A DNA stretch of 64,000 nt from Ardenticatena sp. (GTDB lineage Bacteria; Chloroflexota; Anaerolineae; Ardenticatenales; Ardenticatenaceae). The notes beneath the pieces were generated by a model. That model worked only from the letters and a program-made list of their open reading frames with translations. It ran no database searches and was not told the DNA's origin. The stretch spans positions 1 through 64,000 of the forward strand of contig WFOS01000049.1 in assembly GCA_015487975.1 (NCBI GenBank). The letters are read 5' to 3'. Positions 17,480-27,560 of this stretch are shown here, one piece after another; positions within the stretch are counted from its first letter, which is position 1, and each line of letters opens with the position of its first letter. The translations under genes and the position numbers were made by a program.

Positions 17480-19722
17480 GAATTGTCAACTCCCTTGGTC
17501 GATTCGGCGATGAGAAGCGGAGCAGCCATTGCCGTATGCTCGGCGTGCGTATTCGCCACTGGGGCGACACATACCAACACGTCGTAGAAACGCGCGCCAC
17601 CACCCATATCGCTTTCGTCGGCGGGCGTCACCTGGTTGATATTGCGTCCATCGGGACTCAGTTTGTTCCACCAAATGCCAGGCGCGAGCACCGTGCCGCG
17701 CACAATGTCCTCGGTCAGACGAGCACGCAACCGCACTTCACCTTGTTCATTCCAGACACGCACGAAACGGCCATCGGCGATCCCACGTGCTGCGGCATCA
17801 TCAGGGTGAATCCAGAGCACCGGCTCGCCTTCACGGCGGCGCAGGCGTTCGACATTGACGAATGTGCTGTTCAAGAAGGAATGCGCCGGCGGCGAAATGC
17901 AGAAGAGCCACCCTTGCCGCCAGGCGGCTTCAGCATCCATCTTCTGCCATGTAGCTGGTGGCGTCCACGTTGGCAAGGGGGCGTACCCATCGGCCACCAT
18001 ACGTTCGCTGTACAATTCACATTGGCCACTTGGTGTGGGAAAATCCCCATTGGCAAAGGGCAAGAACGGTTGCGGCAGATTGAGCCGCGCCCACCCATCA
18101 CGCAGCAAGCGCTCCCACGTGATACCATCGAACACCGGATCCGTTTGCGCTTCGACAAATTCGCGCAGGATGTCTTCATCCGACTGGGAGAAGCAAGACT
18201 CAGTGTAGCCCATGGCGTGCGCCAGGCGGCGGAAAATTTCGCTGTTGGGCAGGCTTTCACCCACAGGCGCTATCGCCGGACGGTTGAGCATCAGGTAGTA
18301 ATGCCCATACGGTTTCACGATGTCCCAATGTTCGGCCTGCGTCGTTGCGGGCAGAATGTAATCGGCGTAGTCGGCGGTATCGGTCTTGAAGTGTTCCAGC
18401 ACCACAGTCAACAAATCGTCGCGCTGCAAGCCCTCGAGTACGGCTGGCTGGTTGGGGGCAACTGCTGCGGGATTGCTATTGTACACAATCAGTGCTTTCA
18501 CAGGTGGGCCTGCGTCTTCAGGCGACACCGGTGGATCGATTGGACGCGGGCGATAGTGAGCACGTGCCAGCCGCGCCGGATCGAGGCTGAGCGCATCTCC
18601 CAAGCGAATCATGTTGATGGTGCGCGGTTGGCGCTCGCCCAGCAGGTCAGGGCGTTCGAGCACGGCACGGTCGAACCGAAACGCGCCGCTGGTGCTCAGC
18701 TGCAAGCCGCCCCCTTCATCGCGCCAGGCGCCCACAAGCGCAGGCAGACAGGCGATGGTACGCACGGTCATACCACCGCCAGCATGGCGTTGCAAGCCAT
18801 AGTTGATGCGAATGGCGGCGGGGCGTATGGTGGCATACTCACGTGCCAGCCGCTCGATGCGGTCGGCGGGCACACCTGTGATGGCGGCCGCCCGTTCGGG
18901 CGTCCAATCACGCACATGCGCGGCAAGCTGCTCGAACCCAATGGTGGCACGAGCCACATACTCGGCATCGTAGCGTGACTCGCGGATGATGACGTGCATC
19001 ATTGCCAGCGCCAACACGCCATCGGTCCCGGGATTGATGGCAATCCACTCGTCAGCTGCGCGGGCTGTGCGCGTGCGAGCCGGATCGATCACAATGACAC
19101 GTGCGCCTTGCGAGCGGGCTTTCTGCACGAAGGGCCACAAGTGCATATTGCTCGTGAGGGTATTGCTCCCCCAAATCAGAATCAAGCGCGCTTTGGCAAA
19201 CGCTTCGGTCTCCATAGCCAGTGCCGCGCCTAGGGTGTACGTCAGCCCTTCGAACCCTGCTGTGGCGCAAATGGTGCGTGCCAAGCGGGACGCGCCCATG
19301 CGGTTGAAGAAACGTGACGCCATGCCTTCCCCCTGCAAGAGGCCCATTGTGCCCGCGTAGGAATATGGCAACACGGCTTCGGGGCCATATTCGGCGATGA
19401 TTGCCTGCAAACGAGCAGCAATCGCGGTAATAGCTTCGTCCCACGAAACCGGTACGAACTGCCCGCTTCCTTTGGGGCCAACCCGTTTGAGGGGTTGCGT
19501 CAATCGTTCGGGATGGTAGACACGGTCAAGGTACCGTTCGACTTTGCCGCAGAGCCGCCCGCGTGTGATTGGGTGATCGGGGTGTCCCCAAATGTCCACC
19601 GCACGGCCGGTACGTTCGTCCACGGCAATCTGCCAGGCGCAGGTATCAGGGCAATCGTGGGGGCATGCCCCAGTGATGATGCGAATGTGCGGTTGCTGGG
19701 TGTAGGCGTTACGCTGACGCAT
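17476..19722 (-). CDS. Molybdopterin (bis-MGD) oxidoreductase
   Basis: A 748-residue member of the DMSO reductase superfamily. The N-terminal [4Fe-4S] motif is complete: C20, C24, C28 and C58. It is followed by the Mo-bisMGD binding domains (FeS/MGD segments IWGSNTL near 200, a NPGTDG motif near 247) and a C-terminal molydopterin dinucleotide-binding barrel (about 620-740). No twin-arginine signal peptide is seen, so it is probably cytoplasmic. The substrate cannot be read from sequence; the metal-ligand region around [10 protein letters not shown] contains a cysteine candidate. It lacks adjacent electron-transfer subunits. MoaC at 60.7 kb shows that the cofactor pathway exists. The gene is coupled to ribokinase. 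Confidence 0.88.
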   Translation of the reverse strand: MRQRNAYTQQPHIRIITGACPHDCPDTCAWQIAVDERTGRAVDIWGHPDHPITRGRLCGKVERYLDRVYHPERLTQPLKRVGPKGSGQFVPVSWDEAITAIAARLQAIIAEYGPEAVLPYSYAGTMGLLQGEGMASRFFNRMGASRLARTICATAGFEGLTYTLGAALAMETEAFAKARLILIWGSNTLTSNMHLWPFVQKARSQGARVIVIDPARTRTARAADEWIAINPGTDGVLALAMMHVIIRESRYDAEYVARATIGFEQLAAHVRDWTPERAAAITGVPADRIERLAREYATIRPAAIRINYGLQRHAGGGMTVRTIACLPALVGAWRDEGGGLQLSTSGAFRFDRAVLERPDLLGERQPRTINMIRLGDALSLDPARLARAHYRPRPIDPPVSPEDAGPPVKALIVYNSNPAAVAPNQPAVLEGLQRDDLLTVVLEHFKTDTADYADYILPATTQAEHWDIVKPYGHYYLMLNRPAIAPVGESLPNSEIFRRLAHAMGYTESCFSQSDEDILREFVEAQTDPVFDGITWERLLRDGWARLNLPQPFLPFANGDFPTPSGQCELYSERMVADGYAPLPTWTPPATWQKMDAEAAWRQGWLFCISPPAHSFLNSTFVNVERLRRREGEPVLWIHPDDAAARGIADGRFVRVWNEQGEVRLRARLTEDIVRGTVLAPGIWWNKLSPDGRNINQVTPADESDMGGGARFYDVLVCVAPVANTHAEHTAMAAPLLIAESTKGVDNS

Positions 19723-19884
19723 GCGCGCCTCCTTTCATTTTCACCAGCATGGATGTTGCTATTCTACTGTGAAGAGGGGGGAGAACCAAGCTTTCCTTCA
19801 AAACGCGAACCGGTTTGCCTTTTGGGCGGCTCTCTCCAACAATGCATGTACACGCGCAGCACCATCCCTCAACAGGAGTGACCC

Positions 19885-21798
19885 ATGCGTTTTTGGATAG
19901 CGATGGTCGTGTTTCTCAGCCTGATCGCACCCATCACGTGGCTGGCTTCCCAAACACCGCCCCTCCCCCCTGCCTTGAACGCTGCCCTCGCTGCGGGGCA
20001 TGCTGATTTTTGGGTGCTTCTTTCCCCGCCCGATACCACGCTGCCCCCCATGACCGGCAACATTGCCCAGATTCGGCGCCAACTGGTCACACGCTGGCAA
20101 GCCCATGCCGCCGCCGAGCAAGCCCCACTTGTACATATGGTGGAACGCGCTGGCGCCGAGGCACACTCCTTCTGGCTCGTAAACGCCCTGCTGGTTCGCA
20201 ACGGCACACGCGACCTGGCGTTGGCACTCGCACGTCAGCCTCATGTGGTAGGGCTGGCACTTGAAAGCGCGCATGCCATGCCTCTGCCTCAACCAGCAGA
20301 GGCCCCCACACGTGTGAACGGCACCGTTGAATGGCATGTGTCGCGCGTGGGAGCGCCCGACGTTTGGGCGAATGGCATCACTGGCGAAGGCGTGGTCATC
20401 GGCGTGCAAGATACAGGCATCGAAGCCACGCATCCAGCGCTGGCTACACGCGAACGTGTCGTTAGTGGCACACAGCCGCACGACTACGCCTGGCATGACG
20501 CCATTCACAGCGACATGAGCGGCAACGGGAGCAATCCCTGCGGTTTCGACAGCCCAATCCCCTGTGACGACCACGGGCACGGTACACACGTGGCGGGTAT
20601 TGCCGTGGGGGGCACCGCGACCGACAGTATCGGTATTGCCCCCGGTGCCACGTGGATCGCATGCCGCAACATGGAAGAAGGCGTTGGCTCGCCTGCAACC
20701 TATCTGGAATGCTTCCAATGGCTCCTCGCCCCCACGAAAGTGGACGGAAGCGAGCCACGCCCCGATCTTGCTGCTGACATCATCAACAATTCGTGGGCCT
20801 GCCCGCCCTACGAAGGATGCAACAGCACCAATACACTGTTGTTGCGGCGGGCGGTTGCTGCACTCCAAGCCGCGGGAGTTCTTGTGGTGGCCTCGGCTGG
20901 CAATGAAGGCCCCGCCTGCGACAGCACGAGTATGCCACCGGGCATGTTCATCGAGACGCTCTCGGTTGCCAGCAGTACGAGCAGCAACACGTTGAGCGGT
21001 TTCAGCAGCCGCGGGCCTGGCGAAGGCAATACGAAGCCCAACATCACCGCACCAGGAAGCAACGTGCGCAGCGCGTTTGTGGGGGGTGGGTACGCCATCC
21101 TCAGCGGCACCAGCATGGCAGCGCCCAATGTGGCCGGCGTGGGAGCGCTGGTGTGGAGCGGCGCTCCCCAAGTCAAAAACAAAGTAGCGCTCACGCATCA
21201 CATTTTGCAATCCACTGCCACACCTTTTCTCGATACATCATGCGGCGGTGACGACGACGCCCACCCCAACAATGCGTGGGGATGGGGGCTCGTGAATGCC
21301 CCGGCAGCAGTTGCCCGTGCCCAGACATGCGCCCAATACGATTGGGATGGCGACGGTGCCACAACAGGGGCTGAAATTGCCATGGTGCAGGCACATCTTG
21401 GAGAGCCAGTTGCCCCTGAAACAAGCGCCCTTGACCTCGATGGCGACGGCATGATCGACGCCGACGACGAAACGTTGCTGATGGGCTATTGGGGCGATGC
21501 CTGCGATGGGCTGGTCGTCATCACACGCGCCATCACCACCACCGCCACACTCACCAATACCACGCCCTTTACGCTTACCGTGCAGGCCACCTTCTTGCAA
21601 GGAACACAATTCGCCCATACCGGCTTTACCCTGTCGCTTGCGCCTTTTGCCAGCCATACACTTGCTTCGCCTACGCCTGTTGCCGACCAAGTGCGGCTCA
21701 CTGTTCTCTGGATGGGGGATGAAGACCTGCCACTTCGGATCGCCAGCGATACCGCGCCCCCAAAACGTCTGTTTCTGCCGCTTGTCCATACCGACTGA
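19885..21798 (+). CDS. Secreted subtilase with dockerin-like calcium domain
   Basis: A 637-residue exported serine protease. Signal peptide (1-22), a prodomain-like region (about 30-135), a peptidase S8 domain with Asp176, His232 and Ser410 in intact GVQDTG, HGTHVAG and SGTSMAAPN motifs, then a pair of EF-hand-like loops at DWDGDG (486-491) and DLDGDG (517-522), spaced 31 residues apart as in type I dockerins. A beta domain of about 90 residues follows and the protein ends in FLPLVHTD, close to the YLPLV-type terminal motif of many Chloroflexota secreted proteins. Extra cysteine pairs in the catalytic domain suggest disulphides. The start has AGGAGT upstream. Monocistronic with its own terminator. 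Confidence 0.9.
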   Translation: MRFWIAMVVFLSLIAPITWLASQTPPLPPALNAALAAGHADFWVLLSPPDTTLPPMTGNIAQIRRQLVTRWQAHAAAEQAPLVHMVERAGAEAHSFWLVNALLVRNGTRDLALALARQPHVVGLALESAHAMPLPQPAEAPTRVNGTVEWHVSRVGAPDVWANGITGEGVVIGVQDTGIEATHPALATRERVVSGTQPHDYAWHDAIHSDMSGNGSNPCGFDSPIPCDDHGHGTHVAGIAVGGTATDSIGIAPGATWIACRNMEEGVGSPATYLECFQWLLAPTKVDGSEPRPDLAADIINNSWACPPYEGCNSTNTLLLRRAVAALQAAGVLVVASAGNEGPACDSTSMPPGMFIETLSVASSTSSNTLSGFSSRGPGEGNTKPNITAPGSNVRSAFVGGGYAILSGTSMAAPNVAGVGALVWSGAPQVKNKVALTHHILQSTATPFLDTSCGGDDDAHPNNAWGWGLVNAPAAVARAQTCAQYDWDGDGATTGAEIAMVQAHLGEPVAPETSALDLDGDGMIDADDETLLMGYWGDACDGLVVITRAITTTATLTNTTPFTLTVQATFLQGTQFAHTGFTLSLAPFASHTLASPTPVADQVRLTVLWMGDEDLPLRIASDTAPPKRLFLPLVHTD

Positions 21799-21812
21799 GC
21801 CAACACATCGAA

Positions 21813-21846
21813 AAAGCCTGTCAGGCTTTCGCACCTGACAGGCTTT
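21813..21846. terminator. Terminator after the subtilase gene
   Basis: A 13-bp perfect stem AAAGCCTGTCAGG (21813-21825)/CCTGACAGGCTTT (21834-21846) with an 8-base loop. It lies between convergent genes and can serve both. Confidence 0.85.
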
Positions 21847-21869
21847 GCGTGCATGGGAGGGAGAGGGGC

Positions 21870-22271
21870 TTACATCCCCGGCCAGGCATAGCGCGGAACG
21901 CCCAGGACGACAATCACAAGGGCGCCCAGCAAGCCCAGCGCCACCGTGCGATGGCGCGCACCGCCGCGCAATTTGCGGCTGCGGCTCATCATCATGTGCG
22001 CAAAGCCCAAGGCGGCCAGCATAATCACCGGGTGCAAATATGTGGTAAAGAAAGGACCACCTTGCCAACGACCTTCTACAACCCAGATGATGATCCCCAG
22101 CAGCACTTGCAAATCCAGCAAGATAGTGGCAATCAACGGCCACCGTTGGTCGGTTTTCACCCAGACAGCATTCTGGTTCCATTTGACCAGGCTACGCACA
22201 CCAGCCCCCAACAATGCCAGCAAGACCAGCCAGCGCATCACATCGTGCAACTCGACAAGTGCATTCGTCAT
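21870..22271 (-). CDS. Four-helix membrane protein, cytochrome b-like
   Basis: A 133-residue protein with four hydrophobic helices (about 10-28, 45-65, 78-96, 106-126). Histidines lie at the ends of helices: H9 in ELHDVMRW, H80 in YLHPVIML and H92 in FAHMMM. The arrangement recalls small b-type cytochrome-like families found in several phyla, but heme binding is not proven. The start is well supported by GAGGAGG 8 bases upstream. No neighbour suggests a partner. Confidence 0.65.
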   Translation of the reverse strand: MTNALVELHDVMRWLVLLALLGAGVRSLVKWNQNAVWVKTDQRWPLIATILLDLQVLLGIIIWVVEGRWQGGPFFTTYLHPVIMLAALGFAHMMMSRSRKLRGGARHRTVALGLLGALVIVVLGVPRYAWPGM

Positions 22272-22414
22272 GGTTCATGCCTCCTCTGTTCCAAATTGGT
22301 TCTCTCCCCACGAACGACGCAACTATACCCTGAACGTCTCTCCCGACAAGCACTACGAACATGAAAAAGCGGCACCCGCAGCGATGATGGGGTGCCGCTG
22401 AACTGCTCGCATGA

Positions 22415-24139
22415 TCAGCCGTTGAGTGCGGCCTGCGCCTCAGCGATAATGGCTTCGGGGTCGGGGCCTTCACCTTTCTTGAAGGCACTCTTGGCCTTGG
22501 CAAACGCCTTGAAGTCGTCCGCGCTCCACTGGTCTTTGGGCTTCAACGCCCACGAGGGGTATTTTTCCAGCAATTCGGGTGGGATTTCACCGGCCGATGG
22601 TTTCGCAGCCTGCGCAGGGGCAGCAGTCGCCGCGGCTTTCAGCGCGTCTTGTTTGGCTTTTTCAAACGCGGCCTGTGCTTCAGCGATGAGTTGCTTCGGG
22701 TCGGGGCCTTCGCCCTTCTTGAAAGCGCTCTTCGCTTTGGCTTGCGCTTTGAAGTCCTCGGCCCCCCACTGGTCTTTGGGCTTCAATGCCCAGGCGGGGT
22801 ATTGTTCGCTCAGCTTCGCGATGATCGCCTGAATTTCTTCCTCGGTCAACTCGCGTTTGGTCGTGACCCCCACGCCGGGCCCTTCGCTGACTTCACCACG
22901 CTGCGCTTTTTCGAGCGCTTCCTGTGCCTTGGCGCGAATTTCGGCCACAGGCATTCCCTGCCCGCGCAACTCGGCAATCTTGGCCTCGGCAGCTTCGCGG
23001 AAGTCATCGGCCGTCCATTGACGGCGCGGTTTGAGCGCCCACATCGGGAACTGCTGACGCAATGCCATCAAGGCAGCGCGGCGCGGGTCGGTTGTTTCAG
23101 CCGCTGCGGCGCCGGCGGAACTCGCACTGGCTTTGGCCACTGCTTCACGCAACGCCTGTTGGGCTTCGGCGATGAGTTGCTTCGGGTCAGGCCCTTGGCC
23201 CTTCTTGAAGGCGCTCTTGGCTTTGGCCTGTGCCTTGAAATCCTCGGCCGTCCACTGGTCCTTGGGTTTCAGCGCCCATTCGGGGTATTTTTGCTTCAAT
23301 TCAGCCAGCACATCAGCGGGCACATCTTCCAAGTTGACAGGCCCTTCGGGCAGAGCGGCTTGTGCTGGTTGAGCAGCAGCAGGCTCAGCACCAAACCCGA
23401 ACAGATCGTCTTCATCCCCTTCGCCTTCATCCGCGGCAGCGGTCTGTGCCCCCTGGCGCTGTTCACGCAAAATCTTGCCAGCTTCTTCCAGCTCCTTGGG
23501 GTCGGGGCCTTCGCCTTTCTTGAAAGCCATTTTGGCCTTGGCACGCGCCTTGAAATCCTCGGCCGTCCACTCTTCTTTGGGTTTGAGCGCCCAGGCAGGC
23601 AAATCGGCTTCCGTCACAGGGCGGCCACCGACCATGGCCTGCTTGACTTCACCCGCAGCCCCTTTCTTGCGCTTGCGGCGTTTCTTGGGGGCCAACACAC
23701 GTTCAATCGAAACAGGATCCACAACCATGTGGTCGTGAACATCCAGAACACCAGGAACCGCCTGCACAATTCGCACGATTTCTTCGCGGGCGGCTTCGGT
23801 CGGCACGGCACCATAGAGCATCACGTGGCCACGCACCACGCGGATTGGCAAGGGCAGAGGAGCCAGCCAGCCACCATCCACCTCTTGCAAGCGACGTGCC
23901 ACAGCGACAGTCAACTCGTCGTCCGAGTACATTTCATTGCGCACCGCCCGCACACCTTCCACCTCGCGTGCCAGCTGCTCGGCAACGAATTTGAGGCTAT
24001 CGGTGCGGGCAAACCCGCGCAACACAACCGTGCCGCCATCTTCGACATCCACGAAAATTTCACATTCCCCCGTGCGCAACGGGTCGTAGGCCAGCAATGA
24101 GCGTTCAACGGCTTCGCGCAGCAGTTCTCCTTTGACCAT
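22415..24139 (-). CDS. BON-domain protein with five WALKP repeats
   Basis: A 574-residue soluble-looking protein without signal peptide. Two BON domains lie at about 2-72 and 74-142, followed by a basic linker (KKRRKRKK near 152-159). The rest carries five copies of a unit of about 45 residues at roughly 181-225, 285-331, 364-411, 447-496 and 527-574. Each contains a WALKP block, a tryptophan four residues later, DF, AKAKSAFKKG and GPDP followed by an amphipathic helix. The repeats are separated by Ala/Glu-rich linkers of varying length. Copy 3 is the most divergent. BON domains usually bind membranes or lipids; the repeat is not one I can name. The start at 24139 follows AGGAG by 7 bases. 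Promoter at 24228-24256. Confidence 0.8.
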   Translation of the reverse strand: MVKGELLREAVERSLLAYDPLRTGECEIFVDVEDGGTVVLRGFARTDSLKFVAEQLAREVEGVRAVRNEMYSDDELTVAVARRLQEVDGGWLAPLPLPIRVVRGHVMLYGAVPTEAAREEIVRIVQAVPGVLDVHDHMVVDPVSIERVLAPKKRRKRKKGAAGEVKQAMVGGRPVTEADLPAWALKPKEEWTAEDFKARAKAKMAFKKGEGPDPKELEEAGKILREQRQGAQTAAADEGEGDEDDLFGFGAEPAAAQPAQAALPEGPVNLEDVPADVLAELKQKYPEWALKPKDQWTAEDFKAQAKAKSAFKKGQGPDPKQLIAEAQQALREAVAKASASSAGAAAAETTDPRRAALMALRQQFPMWALKPRRQWTADDFREAAEAKIAELRGQGMPVAEIRAKAQEALEKAQRGEVSEGPGVGVTTKRELTEEEIQAIIAKLSEQYPAWALKPKDQWGAEDFKAQAKAKSAFKKGEGPDPKQLIAEAQAAFEKAKQDALKAAATAAPAQAAKPSAGEIPPELLEKYPSWALKPKDQWSADDFKAFAKAKSAFKKGEGPDPEAIIAEAQAALNG

Positions 24140-24227
24140 TCTCGTCTCCTGCATGCTGGAATAGAACCCCTCTGTTCGAGACACAGCTCCACTTGTGCGA
24201 TTTTACACAATTTGGAAAAGCGCGCCG

Positions 24228-24256
24228 ATTATAACACGAGCCCTTTTGCTTGTCGA
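24228..24256 (-). promoter_or_regulatory. Promoter of the BON-repeat gene
   Basis: On the minus strand, TCGACA (24256-24251), a 17-base spacer and TATAAT (24233-24228). Near-consensus, about 90 bases upstream of the chosen start. Confidence 0.75.
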
Positions 24257-24317
24257 ATAGACACAGTCACTTTCGGAAGATATTTGCAACGGAAGAGCAT
24301 ATCAATGAAACGCCCTT

Positions 24318-24345
24318 TTTGTCCTCACATGCCGTATGCTATAAT
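24318..24345 (+). promoter_or_regulatory. Promoter of secA
   Basis: TATAAT at 24340-24345 preceded by TG at -15 position (extended -10, TGC before the hexamer) and a weak -35 TTTGTC at 24318-24323 with a 16-base spacer. It lies about 75 bases upstream of the secA start. Confidence 0.7.
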
Positions 24346-24366
24346 CCTCACAAGCACATGTTGCAA

Positions 24367-24390
24367 AAGGGGCACATGCCCCTTCTTTCT
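24367..24390 (+). promoter_or_regulatory. Attenuator-like hairpin in the secA leader
   Basis: AAGGGGC and GCCCCTT pair around ACAT (24367-24384) and are followed by CTTTCT. This sits between the promoter and the ribosome binding site, so it could stop or pause some transcripts, or fold over the leader. The T run is imperfect and no small leader peptide with clear features was found. Confidence 0.45.
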
Positions 24391-24420
24391 ATGCATCGAA
24401 GCAGGAGGCAGGGAATCATT

Positions 24421-27400
24421 ATGCTGAAAAAACTCATGCGCACATTTCTGGGCGACCCCAACGAGCGCGAAATCGCCAAATTGCAGCCCATCGTCGATCA
24501 GATCAATGCGCTCGAACCCGAATGGCAAAAACTGACCGACCAGCAGCTGCGTGCCAAGACAGATGAGTTTCGCAACTATCTGGCGAAATTCCAAGACCCC
24601 GACGAACGCGAAAAGCATCTGGACGATATTTTGCCAGAAGCATTCGCCACCGTGCGCGAGGCGGCCCGCCGCACGGTGGGCATGCGTCATTACGATGTGC
24701 AGCTCATTGGGGGGATTGTCCTGCACCAAGGGAAAATCGCCGAAATGAAAACGGGCGAAGGGAAAACGCTGGTCGCGACCCTGCCACTTTATCTCAACGC
24801 CCTGCTCGGGCGTGGTGCTCACCTTGTGACACCCAACGATTATCTCTCGAAAGTCGGTGTTCAATGGATGGGGCCCATCTACCATTTTCTGGGGCTTTCC
24901 GTAGCCGTCATCCAAAGTCAAACCGAAGATGGCGTCCATCAACCCGCCTTCATCTACGACCCCGACTACATGAGCACCGATGATCGCTACCTGCGCCTGC
25001 GCCCCATTCCACGCAAAGAAGCGTACCTGGCCGACATTACCTACGGGACCAACAACGAATTTGGCTTCGACTACCTGCGCGACAACATGGTACGCCGCGC
25101 CGACCAGCGCGTACAACGCGAACTCTTCTACGCCATCATCGACGAAGTTGACAACATTCTCATCGACGAAGCCCGCACGCCGCTCATTATCTCTGGCCCA
25201 GCGGATGAGCCTAGCGAAATGTACCACCGCATGGCGCAAATCGTGCGCAACTTCCGTGGTATCACCCAGCGCGAATACGATGAGCTCATGGAACGCCTCA
25301 AGATGGGGGATGAGGACGCTGCGCGTGAGCTGGAACGCTATGACTATGTGGTCGATGAGAAAATGCGTACCACCGCCGTGCTCGAAAGTGGCGTCGCCAA
25401 AGCCGAGCGTGCCTTGGGTGTCGAAAACCTGTACGCGCCAGAAAACTTCGAGCTGGCACATTTCCTCGACAACGCCATTCGCGCCAAAGCCCTCTACGAG
25501 CGCGATCGCCATTACATCGTGAGTGAATCGGGCGAAGTGATTATCGTGGACGAGTTCACAGGGCGGCTCATGTATGGCCGCCGCTTCTCGGAAGGGCTGC
25601 ACCAGGCGATCGAAGCCAAAGAAGGCGTGGAAGTCCGCCGTGAAAACCTGACGCTGGCGACCATCACCTACCAGAACTTCTTCCGCATGTACAAGAAATT
25701 GGCGGGGATGACAGGGACAGCCCTCACCGAAGCCGAAGAATTCTACGAAATTTACAAGCTCGATGTGGTGGCCATTCCCACCAACAAGCCCGTCATTCGT
25801 ATCGACTTCCCCGACCAGATTTACAAGACCGAACGCGCTAAGGCTGATGCCGTCGTGCGCGAAATCGTCCAGATGCACGTGCTTGGGCGCCCGGTTCTGG
25901 TGGGAACGGCTTCGATCGAGCGCTCGGAAATGTACAGCCGTCTGCTTTCGGCCACCGAAATTCGCCGCCTTGCCTTGCGTGATCTCTCGCCTGAGCGTCT
26001 CCAACGCCAGCTTGAATACCGCGAGGAGGCCGACTTTATCAAGCGCTACATTCCCGATGACTGGGACAAGGTGCGCCTGAGTAACAAAACACTCACCAAA
26101 CCCGAAACCCTCAAATTGCTGGCAGCACTCTGGGGGCTCAACCCAGAAAACGAAACGCACCTGACCGAGCTGCAACGCGTGTTGGAACGGGGTATCCCAC
26201 ATGAGGTGCTCAACGCCAAGTACCACGAACGCGAAGCTGAAATCATCGCGCAGGCTGGTCGCCCCAAGGCCGTCACTATCGCCACGAATATGGCGGGGCG
26301 TGGGGTGGATATCCTGTTGGGTGGGAATCCCGAAGGACTAGCACGTAGCCAGCTGCGCCGTGAAGGACTGGACCTGAGTGCCATTCCCCAATCGGAATGG
26401 AACCACGCTCTGGATATGTTGCAAAAGGGCGAAGACCCTACCACGGTGTACGACGAACATTGGGCACGTGTGCTCAAAGAAAAGTGGGAAGAAACAGAAC
26501 GCGACCGTGAACTGGTCAAGAACCTGGGTGGCTTGCATATCATCGGTACAGAGCGCCACGAAGCACGCCGCATCGACAACCAGCTGCGTGGCCGTGCTGG
26601 CCGCCAGGGCGACCCGGGGTCCAGCCGCTTCTACCTGAGCCTGGAAGACGACCTGATGCGGCGCTTTGGGGGGCAAAACCTCATCAACCTCATGGACCGC
26701 CTGGGGCTGGACGATGACATTCCCATCGAAAACAAAATGATAAGCCGCGCCGTCGAAAACGCGCAAACCAAGGTTGAAGGGCATAATTTCGACATTCGCA
26801 AGCGCGTGCTTGAATACGACGACGTGGTCAACAAGCAGCGCGAAGTCATCTATCAACAGCGCAACGAAGTGCTGGAAGCCGAAAACCTGCGCCCCCACAT
26901 CGAGCGCATGATTCGCGAACAAATCCATGACCTGGTGGAAACCTACCTCGAAAGCGATGACATAGACGAGGAACCCGACCCGCGCGGACTCTTCGAAGCG
27001 GTGCGGCTCATCGTGCCATTGCCCCCCGACCTCGATTACGAGGCATGGGCAAACATGACACCGGAAGAAGTCGAAGAGCAATTGTGGAACATCGCCCGCA
27101 CACTCTACGATGAACGCGAAAAGCAGATCGAAGCCGAAGGCTACTCCATGCGCGAGCTGGAGCGCCAGGTCATTTTGAGCGTGGTGGACCGCTTGTGGAT
27201 TCACCACCTGACTGCGCTCGACGCCCTACGCGATGGGATTGGGTTGCGGGCACTTGCCCAACAAGATCCGCTGGTCGCATACAAGAACGAAGCCTTCCAC
27301 ATGTTCAACCAGCTGGTGGACGAAATCGAAAAGCAAGTGGCATCGCAAATTTTCAGTGCTCAGGAAAGCATCATCGAAGAAGCACGCAAACGGCGCGAAA

Positions 27401-27498
27401 TGTACACCAACGCGACCACATCGGCGGCGACATCCACACGTCGGGGCGGCAAAGCCCGCAAAAAGAAACGCCGCTTGAAGAAGAAAGCCAAAGCCTGA
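24421..27498 (+). CDS. secA: Preprotein translocase ATPase SecA
   Basis: The motor that pushes unfolded preproteins through SecYEG. 1025 residues, longer than the 900 of E. coli. Walker A MKTGEGKT is at 109-116, the [14 protein letters not shown] Walker B region at about 238-251, and the second helicase domain has [12 protein letters not shown]. Extra segments (about 520-600 and 680-705) between conserved helicase motifs account for the length. The C-terminus is Lys-rich (KKKRRLKKK) and lacks the cysteine/histidine zinc tail used to bind SecB. The ATG at 24421 follows AGGAGG and AGGGA; a longer frame upstream crosses the promoter and is rejected. Confidence 0.95.
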   Translation: MLKKLMRTFLGDPNEREIAKLQPIVDQINALEPEWQKLTDQQLRAKTDEFRNYLAKFQDPDEREKHLDDILPEAFATVREAARRTVGMRHYDVQLIGGIVLHQGKIAEMKTGEGKTLVATLPLYLNALLGRGAHLVTPNDYLSKVGVQWMGPIYHFLGLSVAVIQSQTEDGVHQPAFIYDPDYMSTDDRYLRLRPIPRKEAYLADITYGTNNEFGFDYLRDNMVRRADQRVQRELFYAIIDEVDNILIDEARTPLIISGPADEPSEMYHRMAQIVRNFRGITQREYDELMERLKMGDEDAARELERYDYVVDEKMRTTAVLESGVAKAERALGVENLYAPENFELAHFLDNAIRAKALYERDRHYIVSESGEVIIVDEFTGRLMYGRRFSEGLHQAIEAKEGVEVRRENLTLATITYQNFFRMYKKLAGMTGTALTEAEEFYEIYKLDVVAIPTNKPVIRIDFPDQIYKTERAKADAVVREIVQMHVLGRPVLVGTASIERSEMYSRLLSATEIRRLALRDLSPERLQRQLEYREEADFIKRYIPDDWDKVRLSNKTLTKPETLKLLAALWGLNPENETHLTELQRVLERGIPHEVLNAKYHEREAEIIAQAGRPKAVTIATNMAGRGVDILLGGNPEGLARSQLRREGLDLSAIPQSEWNHALDMLQKGEDPTTVYDEHWARVLKEKWEETERDRELVKNLGGLHIIGTERHEARRIDNQLRGRAGRQGDPGSSRFYLSLEDDLMRRFGGQNLINLMDRLGLDDDIPIENKMISRAVENAQTKVEGHNFDIRKRVLEYDDVVNKQREVIYQQRNEVLEAENLRPHIERMIREQIHDLVETYLESDDIDEEPDPRGLFEAVRLIVPLPPDLDYEAWANMTPEEVEEQLWNIARTLYDEREKQIEAEGYSMRELERQVILSVVDRLWIHHLTALDALRDGIGLRALAQQDPLVAYKNEAFHMFNQLVDEIEKQVASQIFSAQESIIEEARKRREMYTNATTSAATSTRRGGKARKKKRRLKKKAKA

Positions 27499-27520
27499 TT
27501 CCTCTGCCCACCACACAAAA

Positions 27521-27557
27521 AAAAACTGCCAGGTTGCTTGTGAGCCTGGCAGTTTTT
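27521..27557. terminator. Bidirectional terminator after secA
   Basis: A 13-bp perfect stem AAAAACTGCCAGG (27521-27533)/CCTGGCAGTTTTT (27545-27557) between convergent genes, flanked by A and T runs. Confidence 0.9.
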
Positions 27558-27560
27558 TAT

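Noticed and set aside
24325-26226. A 633-codon minus-strand frame opposite secA
   Set aside because: It mirrors the secA coding sequence, a common artefact in GC-rich genes; similar antisense frames lie opposite ileS, the carboxyltransferase and clpC.
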